From Salinisphaera aquimarina (GTDB lineage: Bacteria; Pseudomonadota; Gammaproteobacteria; Nevskiales; Salinisphaeraceae), in NCBI RefSeq assembly GCF_042643355.1, contig NZ_JBHRSS010000006.1, positions 124,001 through 188,000 of the forward strand: a stretch of 64,000 bases of DNA, in the 5' to 3' direction. Shown one piece after another: positions 48,001 through 56,945 of this stretch; position 1 is the first letter of the stretch; each line of letters opens with the position of its first letter. The notes below the pieces were generated by a model. It did no database searches and had not been told where the DNA came from. It was given only the letters and a program-made list of their open reading frames with translations. The position numbers and the translations under genes were made by a program.

Positions 48001-48322
48001 CTATGGCCTGACCTTCGGCATTCACAGTCGTATCGACACCACGGTCGAGCGGGTGATTCGCCGTATCAAAGTCGGCAACGCCTACGTCAACCGCAACATG
48101 ATCGGCGCGGTGGTCGGCGTGCACCCGTTCGGGGGCGAAGGCCTGTCCGGCACCGGCCCGAAGGCTGGCGGTCCGCATTATCTGCATCGTTTCGCAACCG
48201 AGCGTGCGGTCAGCCGCGACACCACCGCCGCCGGCGGCAACGCCTCGCTGATGTCGCTGGAAGAAGACGAACCGACACGCCATTCGCTCTTGACGCCGGA
48301 GCCACAGCGCTACGCCGGGTAA
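45077..48322 (+). CDS. putA: bifunctional proline dehydrogenase / glutamate-semialdehyde dehydrogenase
   Basis: A PutA of about 1081 residues that oxidises proline to glutamate in two steps. The N-terminal half is the FAD-dependent proline dehydrogenase: helical arm, LTIDAEEAARLDLSLELF, and RLVKGAYWDTEIKHAQ near residue 352, which binds flavin. The C-terminal half is the NAD-dependent aldehyde dehydrogenase: VCICPWNFPLAIFTGQ, the general base in ETGGQNAM (near 818) and the nucleophilic Cys in SAGQRCSALR (near 851). I chose the ATG at 45077 (MDYSRPSQIDD) over an earlier ATG. No N-terminal ribbon-helix-helix DNA-binding domain is present, so it is not the autoregulatory trifunctional type. putP is convergent. 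Confidence 0.96.
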   Translation: MDYSRPSQIDDAAYRGVIENYRCDEAEQLRRLIDIARLDTKASREIETRAGKLVQAVRDKNAHGSGIDAFMHEYELSSQEGVVLMCLAEALLRIPDDATVDKLIDDKIGGSNWESHLGESKSWFVNASTWGLMLTGRILRHEDAPQRNFRNVLQRLVKRSGEPFIRQAVSQAMRIMGKQFVMGRTIEEAISNARSLEKRGYTYSYDMLGEAARTDKDAQRYYDDYYHAIEACGSASKNLGPEKSPGVSVKLSALHARYELAHRERVHKELLPRLLKLARLAASKNINLTIDAEEAARLDLSLELFACVSQEDDLSDWQGLGLAVQAYQKRALDAIDWLADLGKRHNRRIMIRLVKGAYWDTEIKHAQEAGLDGYPVFTRKVNTDVSFLACARRILDNPDVFYGQFATHNAHTMSYIRELVGDREDYEFQRLHGMGEALYEQIVEKTQPNGTPRAACRIYAPVGAHEDLLAYLVRRLLENGANSSFVNRLVDEDEPVEEIVADPVATATNQKSATHPKIALPHDLYGTRRPNARGVDLSDIRELDALAKGMREADARVWRAAPLINGLVNGKKAGAGQADDQRKNAIAVKSPADNERTVGDVVWATADDIDAALASAAEAADGWSATPGRERAACLRRYADLLEEHTAELVALCAREAGKHIPDGIAEVREAVDFCRYYACQVEDEFDGEHVLPGPTGERNTYRLHGRGVFVCICPWNFPLAIFTGQVTAALAAGNAVIAKPAEQSSLIGARAVALMHKAGIPTDVLHLLPGDGPSVGAKLVADRRVDGVAFTGSLATAKAINKTLAERDGPLIPLIAETGGQNAMIVDSSALIEQVVADVIKSGFQSAGQRCSALRVLYVQNDIADTLLDMLSGAMAELSIGDPWKLSTDVTPVIDAEARDGLTQYAEQVDGTLDTVYCCRLGDTTRRGTFFAPRTLALKNSSQLGDEQFGPIVHVVRFEADELDAVVDAINGLGYGLTFGIHSRIDTTVERVIRRIKVGNAYVNRNMIGAVVGVHPFGGEGLSGTGPKAGGPHYLHRFATERAVSRDTTAAGGNASLMSLEEDEPTRHSLLTPEPQRYAG

Positions 48323-48868
48323 CCGGCAACGCACAAGAGAACTTGCGGCGCCCCTTGGGCAGAGCGGCCAGTTTCTGACGCCCGCCCCAGGGGCTCCAGC
48401 CGTTGCCGGCATTCAGCACAACCGATAGACGTTGCGCCCGCCCTGCATCGGCGCGCTTCAATGCACGCGCAACGCATTAAGCAGGTAGAACCAAGATGGT
48501 GGCCCACGGTATCGACCAGGCCGGACCCAACACCGTCCGGCTCAATCGGCAACATACGGCAAGCCAACGGCCACGGTTCGGATTCGACCGGAAGATACAC
48601 GCGCTCAAACCGATATTGGAATAGACCTCTTTCGCGGTTCGATCACGCGGGTCGCCTGAGCGGGTCGGCGACGATGGAAGTCTTGTGTCATGCCAGCGGC
48701 GGGCTTACGTCGCCTCTGGCCTGCGCAAGCACAAAAACAGCCGACGGCGTCAACTATCTTGCCGTCGGCCCCGCATTACGCGGCTACTTCCCGGATGCCG
48801 TCGTACCGGCTTGTTCCCAACGCGACCCCCACGGCCTCAGCGGCCATGGGGGACATATCCGCCCAGGC
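48323..48868. other. 546-bp putA-putP convergent intergenic
   Basis: Non-coding space between the two convergent proline genes. The only clear structure is the putP terminator hairpin (48731-48769). Several short frames pass through it, but none looks like a protein. Confidence 0.5.
48731..48769 (-). terminator. intrinsic terminator of putP
   Basis: A perfect 9-bp stem, GCCGACGGC/GCCGTCGGC, with a 12-base loop (48740-48769) is followed on the minus strand by a U-rich tract (UGUUUUUGU). It lies about 100 bp past the putP stop. The loop is long, but the stem is very GC-rich. Confidence 0.65.
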
Positions 48869-50362
48869 TTAACTGGCCTCAACGGCTCGGAACTCTCCGG
48901 TCGACTCGGTCGCCAGGCTGACGAAATAGATCGCAGCCCAGGCCGCGATGAAGCCCGGAATGATTTCGTAGATGCCGGGCAACCCGAAGAAGCTGCTGTT
49001 CCAGCCTAGGGCAATCCAGACGATCACGGTGACCGCACCGGCTACCAGACCGGCGACAGCCCCGGCGCCCGACATGCGTGGCCACATCAGTGACAGGATG
49101 ATCAGCGGCCCGAACGCCGCGCCGAAGCCGGCCCAGGCGTTGCTGACGAGCCCCAGAACTTCCGAATTGGGATCGCTCGCAATGAACGCTGCCACGACAC
49201 CGACCAGCAATACGCTGATGCGTCCAATCATCACCGCTTCGCCCTCGCTGGCTTCCTTGCGCAGAAACAGGCGATAGAAATCTTCGGTCAGCGACGACGA
49301 CGCAACCAGCAGCTGGCTGGAGATCGTGCTCATGACCGCCGCCAGCAGCGCTGCATACAGGAAGCCGGTAACGAACGGATTGAACAGCAGATCCGCCAAC
49401 ACGATGAATATCGTTTCCGAGTCCTCGACGTTCAGCCCGTTACGAACTGCATAGGCGCGGCCGAATATACCGAGAGATACCGCGCCGATCAGCGAAATGC
49501 CCATCCACGTCATGCCGATATTACGTGCCGTCGGCACTTCCGAAACAGAGCGGATCGCCATAAAACGCACGATGATATGCGGCTGTCCGAAATAGCCCAG
49601 CCCCCAGGTCACGGCCGAGAAGAACCCGATAACAGTCAACCCGCTTGTCCAGGACAGAAAATTCGGGTCGACCTGGGCCAGCGTTTCCGACGCCTGCCCA
49701 TAGCCGCCGCCGCCGCTACCGAACAACACCACGGCGGGCATGATGATAAGCGCCAGCATCATGATGACGCCCTGGCAGAAATCGGTGAGGCTGACTGCCA
49801 AAAAGCCGCCCACCACGGTATAGGCCAACACAACGGCAAGCGTGCCCCACACGCCGACCGAGTAGTCGCTGAACGAGCCGATGTTGACGACTTCCCCAAA
49901 AGCGCTCTGGACGAGTTTGCCGCCCGCCACCAGCCCGGACGCGGTATAGACCGAAAAGAAGACGACGATAATAATCGCCGATACGGTCCGCAGCGCCATC
50001 GCTTTACTGGGAAAGCGATTGGACAGAAATTGCGGAATCGTCAGGCTATTGTCGTAGCGCTCGGTCTGTTCGCGCAGGCGCGGCGCCACGACGATCCAGT
50101 TGACGAAGGCACCAACGAACAGGCCGATACCAATCCACGCTTCCACCAGACCGGAGGCATAAAGCGCCCCGGGCAACCCCAGAAGAAGCCAGCCGCTCAT
50201 GTCCGAAGCACCCGCGGAAAGCGCCGCCACCGCTGGGCTGAGTTGCCGCCCGCCCAGCATGTATTCTTCCGACGACGACGTTGACTTACGCCAGGCATAA
50301 AACCCGATGCCGATCATCAGGCCAAAATAAAGAAGCAGACTGATCCAAACCCCGATTGCCAT
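48869..50362 (-). CDS. putP: sodium/proline symporter
   Basis: A sodium:solute symporter of about 497 residues with some thirteen membrane helices. Family features include WISLLLYFGLMIGIGFYAW at the N terminus, LSAGASDMSGWLLLGLPGALY (core SAGASDMSGWLLLGLPGA) in helix 2, the sodium-signature region GWGLGYFGQPHI-like VTWGLGYFGQPHIIVRFMAI (core LGYFGQPHI), and STISSQLLVASSSLTEDFY. It imports proline with sodium, providing substrate for PutA encoded convergently. The ATG at 50362 has AGGGGGA six bases upstream, which decides the start. Confidence 0.95.
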   Translation of the reverse strand: MAIGVWISLLLYFGLMIGIGFYAWRKSTSSSEEYMLGGRQLSPAVAALSAGASDMSGWLLLGLPGALYASGLVEAWIGIGLFVGAFVNWIVVAPRLREQTERYDNSLTIPQFLSNRFPSKAMALRTVSAIIIVVFFSVYTASGLVAGGKLVQSAFGEVVNIGSFSDYSVGVWGTLAVVLAYTVVGGFLAVSLTDFCQGVIMMLALIIMPAVVLFGSGGGGYGQASETLAQVDPNFLSWTSGLTVIGFFSAVTWGLGYFGQPHIIVRFMAIRSVSEVPTARNIGMTWMGISLIGAVSLGIFGRAYAVRNGLNVEDSETIFIVLADLLFNPFVTGFLYAALLAAVMSTISSQLLVASSSLTEDFYRLFLRKEASEGEAVMIGRISVLLVGVVAAFIASDPNSEVLGLVSNAWAGFGAAFGPLIILSLMWPRMSGAGAVAGLVAGAVTVIVWIALGWNSSFFGLPGIYEIIPGFIAAWAAIYFVSLATESTGEFRAVEAS

Positions 50363-50940
50363 GAAATCCCCCTGTAGCTCGATTGAAACTTGAACCACAA
50401 TTCCACATTCGACTCGTCATGTGAAGCGTAACGCTTGGCATCCACTGCCTTTCGCTGCATGTCCGGCTACTACAGATCCGGCGAACCTACTCCTCGAACA
50501 CATCCGCAAACTCTGCCTGAGTTCCAACGATCGCCGGAACGAGACGAACTGGCGTGATCGCGCGGCGTTGCCGGGGCCCTGCTGTAAATCACCCGATCAG
50601 GCCAGAGATCGGTGTGTCCGGAAGATTCGCGTACTGGGACTAATGTCTTAGGCGTGCGACGTCGCCCGCGCCGCGTGCGCGCGAATATTTCTGTTCTTAC
50701 GCTAGGCTTTCGGCCCCGTCGGTTCAATGACCAGCGGCGCCGTCGTCGTCCGACGCGTAGCTCTGATTCACCGCATCGCCCCGGCGATTTCGGCTACGGA
50801 GAAGCCGCTGTCGGAGGCCGTACGTCGGCCCGACCTCGGTTAAGGCGAGAACCGGTCGCGATACCAGAAGACCGAGAAGCCAGACTCGGCTTCCGGTGAA
50901 AAGCTCCCGTCCGAACGGCTCCTTTTTCAGCGCGCGGCCG
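50363..50940. other. 578-bp intergenic upstream of putP
   Basis: It must include the putP promoter on the minus strand and the end of the CotH-like gene's transcript. No hairpin with a U-run was evident, and short frames (for example 50612-50899) do not resemble proteins. I see nothing else in it. Confidence 0.4.
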
Positions 50941-52842
50941 TTACTCCTGCCCCGGGGCGAGGCTGACCGTGCTGCCGTCCCAATCGAAGGCCAGAATCCC
51001 GTCGGCAACCGAGCCGTCCGGCGCTCGATAGCGGTCGAATGCGATCTGGCAGTAGCCTTTGTTGTCGCGCGCGACGACCTGCATGTAGTAGCGCCCCGGG
51101 TCGAGTTGGCGGTCGACCGTCAATGTGGTGCCAGTCAGATCGTTTTCCGACTGCACCACGCCGGCGCCCGAAAGAATATTGACCGGATCCGCCGCGAGGG
51201 TGACACCGTCGCGGGTCACGCTCGCAGTCTGCTGGGTGCAGCGACTGCTTTCTTCACTCGTGGCCGTTGCTGTGGACACACGCACGTCGTAAACCAGCGC
51301 GTCGCCCTGGATATCGTAGGAGGCGTCCCATCCGAGCCGGACGTTGCCGTCCACCACCTCCACTTCGAGGTACATCGGCATGGGGCGCTCGAGATTGGCC
51401 TTGTATTGGGCCCTCGCCTCGGCAATGGTGCCGCCGAGCCGATCGATTTCGCGCGCACGCTGTTGCTCGGCGCTCAGCGTACTGTCTGGTGCCAGCGGAA
51501 GGTTATCGAAATCCGGCGCCGACGCTTCGATCGTGGCGATATCCTGCATCGGATAGCGGTTGATCAGACGCTCGACCGCGTCGGCGTTGACGGTACTGGC
51601 ATGGAGCTGGTCTAGCCTGGCGGTGAGCGCGGGCACTCCGCCACTCTGAATATAACGCCGGATCAGACGCACGCCCCACCAGTTGCTCAGACCATGCTGC
51701 CAGCGCGGCACGCTAGCGCCTGCTTCGCTGGGCTGGCCGACGAAATCGAGTGCGCCATCATAGTCCCACGGCGTGAAGTAGAAGTTGTCGATCTGCGCGG
51801 GACGATACAGATAGAAATTCTGGCTGTTGGTGTCGCTGTTCGACAGCAGGATATTCACGGCCAGCCAGGTCCGGAAATTATCCGGGTGGAAATAGCGCTC
51901 GAACGCGGGCACGAAGGCACTGTTTTCGTCGGTGATCGCGGCCAGCATGTCGAGCAGGACAGTCGTGTCCTCGTTATCGCCCTTGGATTCCAGAACTGTT
52001 TCGAATTCGTCGGAATCGACATCCGCCATAAGCTCGGGCGTAAATTGCGGCGGCAGGAACTCGAACTGCTCGGCCTTGAAGATATTGGCGTCTTCTTCCA
52101 TGCCATGGTTCTCGGCCCAGTCGTCGTTCATGTACTCGACGTTGGTGAAAAGGCCGAAGTCCTGCGGGCCGGCGTTGTCCGGATCCGCCGGGTTGGTCAC
52201 ATACAGATGCACGAACTGGGTACGCAGGCTGGTGAAATCGCCCACCGAACGGAACAGATCGAAGGCGACCTTGTTACGGACACGGCTCAGATCGTAGGGA
52301 TGCTTGTTGAGTTGCAGGCGCTCCATGCCGAACCAGCGCGGCGCATCGTTATCGAATTCGATCTTGTACGACTTCTGCCGGGACTGGCGGGTCGAGGCAC
52401 CGCGCACCTCCATCTCGGCGGCTCGGGCCTCGTCATCGCCGATGGTGACCTGTACCTGCAGTTCGGGATCGAAGGCATCGCTGCCGTCTTCGTCGGTATC
52501 GAGATCGCTCAGCGTGCAACCACTGTAATCGTCGTCACCGGAGCCATCGTCGGCGGTACAGGCGTCGCCTTCCGGCGGCAGGATATTCACATAGACATTG
52601 ATGATGCTGTCGTCAGGCGGTGTGTCGTATACCGACTCGCTTTCGACGATATCGCCATTTGCATCCAGGCCCGCCACCTCGACCGGCTCGCCGGGTGTGT
52701 CGCGGCCTCCGACCGTGCCAACGCCGGCCGACCCGCCGCCGTCGTCGGATCCGCCGCCGCCGCCACCACAACCGGCCAACCCCAGCAGGGCTACGAGAAA
52801 GACACATACGGCCAGGCGCGGCGAACGGACAAATAGCGGCAT
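50941..52842 (-). CDS. CotH-kinase-family lipoprotein
   Basis: A 633-residue lipoprotein with signal VFLVALLGLAGC (lipidated Cys25) and a Gly/Asp-rich linker to about residue 75. A CotH-type atypical protein kinase domain follows: GASTRQSRQKSYKIEF (149-163) corresponds to the nucleotide-binding R-G-x-S-x-x-x-x-K-S-Y segment, FGMERLQLNKHPYDLSRVRN the following helix, SNSDTNSQNFYLY (335-347) the catalytic loop region, and FTPWDYDGALDF (356-367) the metal-binding segment. The C-terminal ~130 residues look like a beta-sandwich. CotH kinases phosphorylate extracellular proteins; here it would act at the outer membrane or surface. GGGGGA precedes the ATG. The target is unknown. Confidence 0.85.
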   Translation of the reverse strand: MPLFVRSPRLAVCVFLVALLGLAGCGGGGGGSDDGGGSAGVGTVGGRDTPGEPVEVAGLDANGDIVESESVYDTPPDDSIINVYVNILPPEGDACTADDGSGDDDYSGCTLSDLDTDEDGSDAFDPELQVQVTIGDDEARAAEMEVRGASTRQSRQKSYKIEFDNDAPRWFGMERLQLNKHPYDLSRVRNKVAFDLFRSVGDFTSLRTQFVHLYVTNPADPDNAGPQDFGLFTNVEYMNDDWAENHGMEEDANIFKAEQFEFLPPQFTPELMADVDSDEFETVLESKGDNEDTTVLLDMLAAITDENSAFVPAFERYFHPDNFRTWLAVNILLSNSDTNSQNFYLYRPAQIDNFYFTPWDYDGALDFVGQPSEAGASVPRWQHGLSNWWGVRLIRRYIQSGGVPALTARLDQLHASTVNADAVERLINRYPMQDIATIEASAPDFDNLPLAPDSTLSAEQQRAREIDRLGGTIAEARAQYKANLERPMPMYLEVEVVDGNVRLGWDASYDIQGDALVYDVRVSTATATSEESSRCTQQTASVTRDGVTLAADPVNILSGAGVVQSENDLTGTTLTVDRQLDPGRYYMQVVARDNKGYCQIAFDRYRAPDGSVADGILAFDWDGSTVSLAPGQE

Positions 52843-53096
52843 GGATCCCCCAAGGATGCACTGGATTATTTTCGTTATTCTCCCCGGCTATCACAATTAC
52901 CATAGATGACCCGCGCGTGAAACAGACCACGCTGACATGAGCTTGCCTGACAGCGGTCTCGCGCCGGCGGGTCGGCCCCACCTCATCGATGGCCTGGATA
53001 CGGGATATCCCGCAGCGGGACTGAGTCCCAAACAATCGGCTGCCCGATACGCCTTTTCGATCGGGCCGGCGGGGGCGGCGCGAACGGAGGCAAGGA

Positions 53097-54380
53097 CTAG
53101 TCTTCGATCAGCGGCGCGATCAGGTCCAGCGATCGCTGGAGCGCGCCGCGATGGGTGGCAGCGACCTCGGCCGCCGCCTCACCCGCACGCGCCAGCAAGT
53201 CGGGCTCGTCGAGCCAGTTCGAGACCCGGCGCGCCAGCGCGGGCGCGTTGTCGCAGACCGCCGCGCCGCCGGCTGCCTCGAGCGCATCGATTACGTCGCG
53301 CCATTCCTCGACGTGCGGCCCGACGCACAGGGGCCGCCCCAGCGCTGCGGCTTCGATCACGTTGTGGCCGCCGATACCCGGCAGCAGACTGCCGCCGACG
53401 AACACGACATCCGCGGCGGCATAGAACATCGGCACCTCGCCGAGCGTATCGGCGAGCACGATATCCGTGGTTTCGTCCACTGTTTCCGAACGACTGCGGC
53501 GCGCGACCCGATAGCCGCTCCCCGCAAGCACATTGGCCACGGCATCGAATCGCTGCGGATGACGCGGAGCGATGACCATCAGTGCATGGCCGTGCGTCTG
53601 CAGCAGGGTGTCGAAGGCCTCGATCAGCAGGCGTTCCTCGCCGGCATGCGTGCTCGCAGCCACCCATACCGGCCGCGAGCGCGCCTGCCAGTGCGCTCGC
53701 AGTTCGGCGCCGCGGCTGCGCGTGATATCCATATCCGGTACGTCGTACTTGAGGTTGCCGGTGACATGCACGCTCCCCGCAGCCGCACCGAGGCGGGAAA
53801 AACGTTGCGCATGGCTGTCGGTGGCGGCGGCGATCACGGCAATCCGCGACAGCATGAAACGCATCGCGGGCGCGAGCATGACCCCGCTGTAGCGTGCCGC
53901 CGAGCGGGTCGACAGGCTGGCGTTGACCAGCGCCAGCGGCACCTTAGAGCGGCGCGCTGCCGCGATGAGATTGGGCCAGAGCTCGGTCTCGGCGATCACG
54001 CCGACCCGCGGGCGTACGCGCTCGAAGAACCGCCGGGTCGCACCAAGCGTGTCCAGCGGCACATAGCACACCGACATGCCCGCGGCGTCGAAGCGCTCGC
54101 TCGCCTGCACGCGGCCGGTCGGCGTCATCGTGGTGATCAGCAGCGGGCAGTTCGGATAGCGCGCATGCAGCGCGTTGACCAGCGGGGCGATCAGAACCAC
54201 CTCGCCGACCGAGGCCGCATGCACCCAGATCGGCGCGCCATCCTGGCGCCGAATCAGCCCCAGCCGTTCGTGCCACAGGCGCGCGTAACCGGGCTCGCGG
54301 CGGGCGCGCCAGCCGAAGAAGATGAATACAACGGGTAGCAGCAGCCAGGTTGCCACACAATATGCGCCGCGCCAGATCAT
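53097..54380 (-). CDS. waaA: Kdo transferase
   Basis: A 427-residue 3-deoxy-D-manno-octulosonic acid transferase that adds Kdo to lipid IVA at the inner membrane. An N-terminal membrane anchor (ATWLLLPVVFIFFGWRAR) precedes WVHAASVGEVVLIAPLVNALHARYP (core HAASVGEVVLIAPL, containing the catalytic Glu), ITTMTPTGRVQA, ETELWPNLI and NASLSTRSAARY. The second lobe has ASTHAGEERLLIEAF, PRHPQRFD, GSLLPGIGGHNVIEAAALGRP (core GIGGHNVIEAA). It starts 1 bp after hldE. Together with kdkA nearby, it suggests a phosphorylated Kdo inner core. Confidence 0.95.
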   Translation of the reverse strand: MIWRGAYCVATWLLLPVVFIFFGWRARREPGYARLWHERLGLIRRQDGAPIWVHAASVGEVVLIAPLVNALHARYPNCPLLITTMTPTGRVQASERFDAAGMSVCYVPLDTLGATRRFFERVRPRVGVIAETELWPNLIAAARRSKVPLALVNASLSTRSAARYSGVMLAPAMRFMLSRIAVIAAATDSHAQRFSRLGAAAGSVHVTGNLKYDVPDMDITRSRGAELRAHWQARSRPVWVAASTHAGEERLLIEAFDTLLQTHGHALMVIAPRHPQRFDAVANVLAGSGYRVARRSRSETVDETTDIVLADTLGEVPMFYAAADVVFVGGSLLPGIGGHNVIEAAALGRPLCVGPHVEEWRDVIDALEAAGGAAVCDNAPALARRVSNWLDEPDLLARAGEAAAEVAATHRGALQRSLDLIAPLIED

Positions 54381-54381
54381 G

Positions 54382-55815
54382 TCATTCGCGGCCGCTGTTC
54401 ATGCGCTTGATTATCGCACTGGTGGAAAAACCATCGACGAAATCCAGCACCCGCACCTCGCCCCCGGCCGCGCGTACACAGTCGCCGCCGGCAATCTCGT
54501 CGGGCCTGTAGTCGCCGCCCTTCACCAGAATATCGGGACACAGCCGGCAGATCAGTCGCTCCGGCGTGTCTTCGGAGAACGGCACCACCCAGTCGACGGC
54601 GCCCAGCCCGCGCAGCACCTGCATGCGATGGTCAAGATCATTGAGCGGTCGCGATGCGCCCTTGAGACGACGCACCGAGTCGTCGTCGTTGACCGCCACG
54701 ATCAGCCAGTCGCCCAGTGCCCGCGCGGCTTCGAGATAGGCGATATGGCCCGGGTGCAGCAGATCGAAGCAGCCGTTGGTCATCACCACGCGCTCGCCGT
54801 GGGCGCGCACGTCATTCATCAGCGTAATCAGCGTGTCTTCGTCGACCACGCCATGGCGCTCGCTGTGACCGGTGCGCGCGGCGCGTTCCAACTCCGCCGG
54901 GGACACCGTGGCGGTGCCCAGCTTGGCGACCACGATGCTGGCGGCCAGATTGGCAATGGCCGCAGCGTCGCCCATGCCGCGCCCGGCCGCCAGCGCCGCG
55001 GCCAGCAACGCGATCACGGTGTCGCCGGCGCCGGTCACGTCGAAGACTTCCTGTGCCTGCGCCGGCAGGTGCAGATGCCCCGCCGGCGAGAACAGGCTCA
55101 TGCCTTTTTCGCTGCGCGTGACCAGCAGATGCTCGACGTCGAGCCGTGCGCGCAGTTCATCGGCATGCGTCTGAAGCGCGCCCTCCTCGACCACGCCGCC
55201 GGCCACGCTCTCGAACTCGTGCAGATTCGGCGTGATCAGCGTGGCGTGCGCGTAACGCTGCCAGTCCTGACCCTTGGGGTCGACCAGCACCGGCACGCCC
55301 GCGTCGCGCGCCGCGGCGATGATGCGCTCGACCTGAATCAGCGTGCCCTTGCCGTAGTCCGAGCAGATCACGACATCGGTGTGGGCCAGTGCCTGCACAT
55401 AGCGGCTGTACAGCGCCTCGCGATCGAAGGCACCGTCCGCGGCGAAGGACTGTTCGAAATCCAGCCGGATGAGCTGCTGGTTGCGGCTCATCACGCGCAG
55501 CTTGGCGATCGTCGGGTGGCTCGCACTTTCGATGAGGTCGGCCTCGACGCCGGCTGCGGCGAGCATCGCGCGCGCGGCCTGCGCCGGTTCATCGCGGCCG
55601 ACCACACCCAGCAATCGTGCCTGCACGCCGACGCGCGCCAGGTTAAGTGCCACATTGGCCGCGCCGCCCAGGCGCCGCTCTTCGTCGGCAATACGAACCA
55701 CCGGCACCGGTGCCTCCGGTGATATGCGCGCGGTATCGCCATACCAGTAGCGATCCAGCATCACGTCGCCCACGACCAGCACGCGGGCAGCATCAAAAGA
55801 GGGAATAGAGAGCAT
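54382..55815 (-). CDS. hldE: bifunctional heptose-7-phosphate kinase / heptose-1-phosphate adenylyltransferase
   Basis: A HldE of about 477 residues that makes ADP-D-glycero-beta-D-manno-heptose precursors for the LPS core. The N-terminal ribokinase-type kinase has VVGDVMLDRYWYGDTARISPEAPVPV (core GDVMLDRYWYGD) and the ATP/phosphate-site DVTGAGDTVIALLA. The C-terminal nucleotidyltransferase has TNGCFDLLHPGHIAYL with the HxGH motif. I chose the ATG at 55815 because it directly precedes the kinase fold; an upstream extension would overlap the divergent lpxL. hldD, the next pathway enzyme, is 3 kb away. Confidence 0.95.
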   Translation of the reverse strand: MLSIPSFDAARVLVVGDVMLDRYWYGDTARISPEAPVPVVRIADEERRLGGAANVALNLARVGVQARLLGVVGRDEPAQAARAMLAAAGVEADLIESASHPTIAKLRVMSRNQQLIRLDFEQSFAADGAFDREALYSRYVQALAHTDVVICSDYGKGTLIQVERIIAAARDAGVPVLVDPKGQDWQRYAHATLITPNLHEFESVAGGVVEEGALQTHADELRARLDVEHLLVTRSEKGMSLFSPAGHLHLPAQAQEVFDVTGAGDTVIALLAAALAAGRGMGDAAAIANLAASIVVAKLGTATVSPAELERAARTGHSERHGVVDEDTLITLMNDVRAHGERVVMTNGCFDLLHPGHIAYLEAARALGDWLIVAVNDDDSVRRLKGASRPLNDLDHRMQVLRGLGAVDWVVPFSEDTPERLICRLCPDILVKGGDYRPDEIAGGDCVRAAGGEVRVLDFVDGFSTSAIIKRMNSGRE

Positions 55816-55945
55816 TCGCGGCTTTCGCAAGGCGTGCAATTGCCGCATCATACAAACCCTGTTGCGTGCTGTGTAGCACCGGCGGCTCCTGGTTTGAAAA
55901 ATCGCTTGCCTATGTACTCGACCCGGTCGACGCCCGAGCCTCTGC

Positions 55946-56902
55946 GTGCCTGATCCCGCTTCAACTCGAGAGTCCACCAGATCGCTGTATGCGCCGCGAT
56001 TCTGGCCGAGCTGGCTGTTGATGGGGCTGGCATGGCTGTTGAGCCAATTGCCCTACCGCCTGCAGATGGCGCTCGGCCGCGGACTCGGCAATATCGCCTA
56101 TTACGCTATCCCGGAACGCCGCCGCGTCGCGCGCATCAATCTTCGGATGGCGTATCCCGATCTCGATGACGCGGCGCGCGAGCGACTGCTGCGCGCGCAT
56201 TTTCGCTCGGTGGGCATGGGCGCGCTCGAAACCGGCATTTGCTGGTGGGGCACGACCGCCAAGATCGAGCGCCTGGCGCATATCGAGGGGTACGAGCATC
56301 TCGAACAGGCCGCCATGCGCGGCCGCGGCATCATCCTGTTGTCGGCGCATTTCACGTCGCTGGAACTGGGCGTACGCATGGCCAAGCGTCCGCTGCTGGA
56401 ACTCGGCTACGAGACCACAGCGATGTACAAGCCCCCGCACGATCCGGTCGTGGATCACGTCATGCGCAGTCGCCGCGAGGCGCATATCGGCGGCGCCAGC
56501 ATTGCCGACGACGACGTCAAGGGCCTGCTGGCCGCGCTCAAGCGTCGCGACGCGGTCTGGTATGCGGGTGATCAGAAAGGCGGCAGACGCATGAGCGCGG
56601 TGGTCGATTTCTTCGGCCACCCGGCGCGCACGCACACCGCCATCAGTCGGATGACGAAGATCAGCCAGGCCAGCGTGGTGCCGTTTTTCACCCTGCGCCG
56701 CGCCGACGGTCGTGGCTATCGGCTGGTGATCAAGCCGCCGTTGACGGATTTCCCCAGCGGCGACGATGCCGCCGACGCCGCGCGCATCAACAGCCTGATC
56801 GAATCCGTGGTCGCCGAGGACCCGGCCCAGTATTTCTGGCTGCACCAGCGCTTCAAGCGCAAGGGCCACAATCCCTACAAGCGAACTCGAACCGCCGGTT
56901 GA
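55946..56902 (+). CDS. lpxL: lipid A acyltransferase (LpxL/HtrB family)
   Basis: A 318-residue inner-membrane acyltransferase adding a secondary acyl chain to Kdo2-lipid IVA. An N-terminal helix (WLLMGLAWLLSQLPY) is followed by GRGLGNIAYYAIPERRRVARINLRMAYP (core PERRRVARINL), the catalytic HX4E motif in HFTSLE, YKPPHDPVVDHVMRSRR, and YAGDQKGGRRMSAVVDFFGHPA (core DQKGGRRMSAVVDFFG). It starts at GTG; the ribosome site is weak. It is divergent from hldE with about 130 bp between the starts, so the two promoters share that space. LpxL versus LpxM/LpxP specificity cannot be settled by eye. Confidence 0.9.
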   Translation: MPDPASTRESTRSLYAPRFWPSWLLMGLAWLLSQLPYRLQMALGRGLGNIAYYAIPERRRVARINLRMAYPDLDDAARERLLRAHFRSVGMGALETGICWWGTTAKIERLAHIEGYEHLEQAAMRGRGIILLSAHFTSLELGVRMAKRPLLELGYETTAMYKPPHDPVVDHVMRSRREAHIGGASIADDDVKGLLAALKRRDAVWYAGDQKGGRRMSAVVDFFGHPARTHTAISRMTKISQASVVPFFTLRRADGRGYRLVIKPPLTDFPSGDDAADAARINSLIESVVAEDPAQYFWLHQRFKRKGHNPYKRTRTAG

Positions 56903-56945
56903 CGCCTCACTGCGGCGTCAGTGAGCGCGCGCTCCGAAACGGAGT
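56900..56945. terminator. two stem-loops between convergent lpxL and kdkA
   Basis: TGACGCC/GGCGTCA with a seven-base loop (56900-56920) and CTCCG/CGGAG with an AAA loop (56932-56944) fill the 43 bp between the convergent stops. Neither is followed by a U-run, so termination here is plausible but unproven. Confidence 0.4.
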
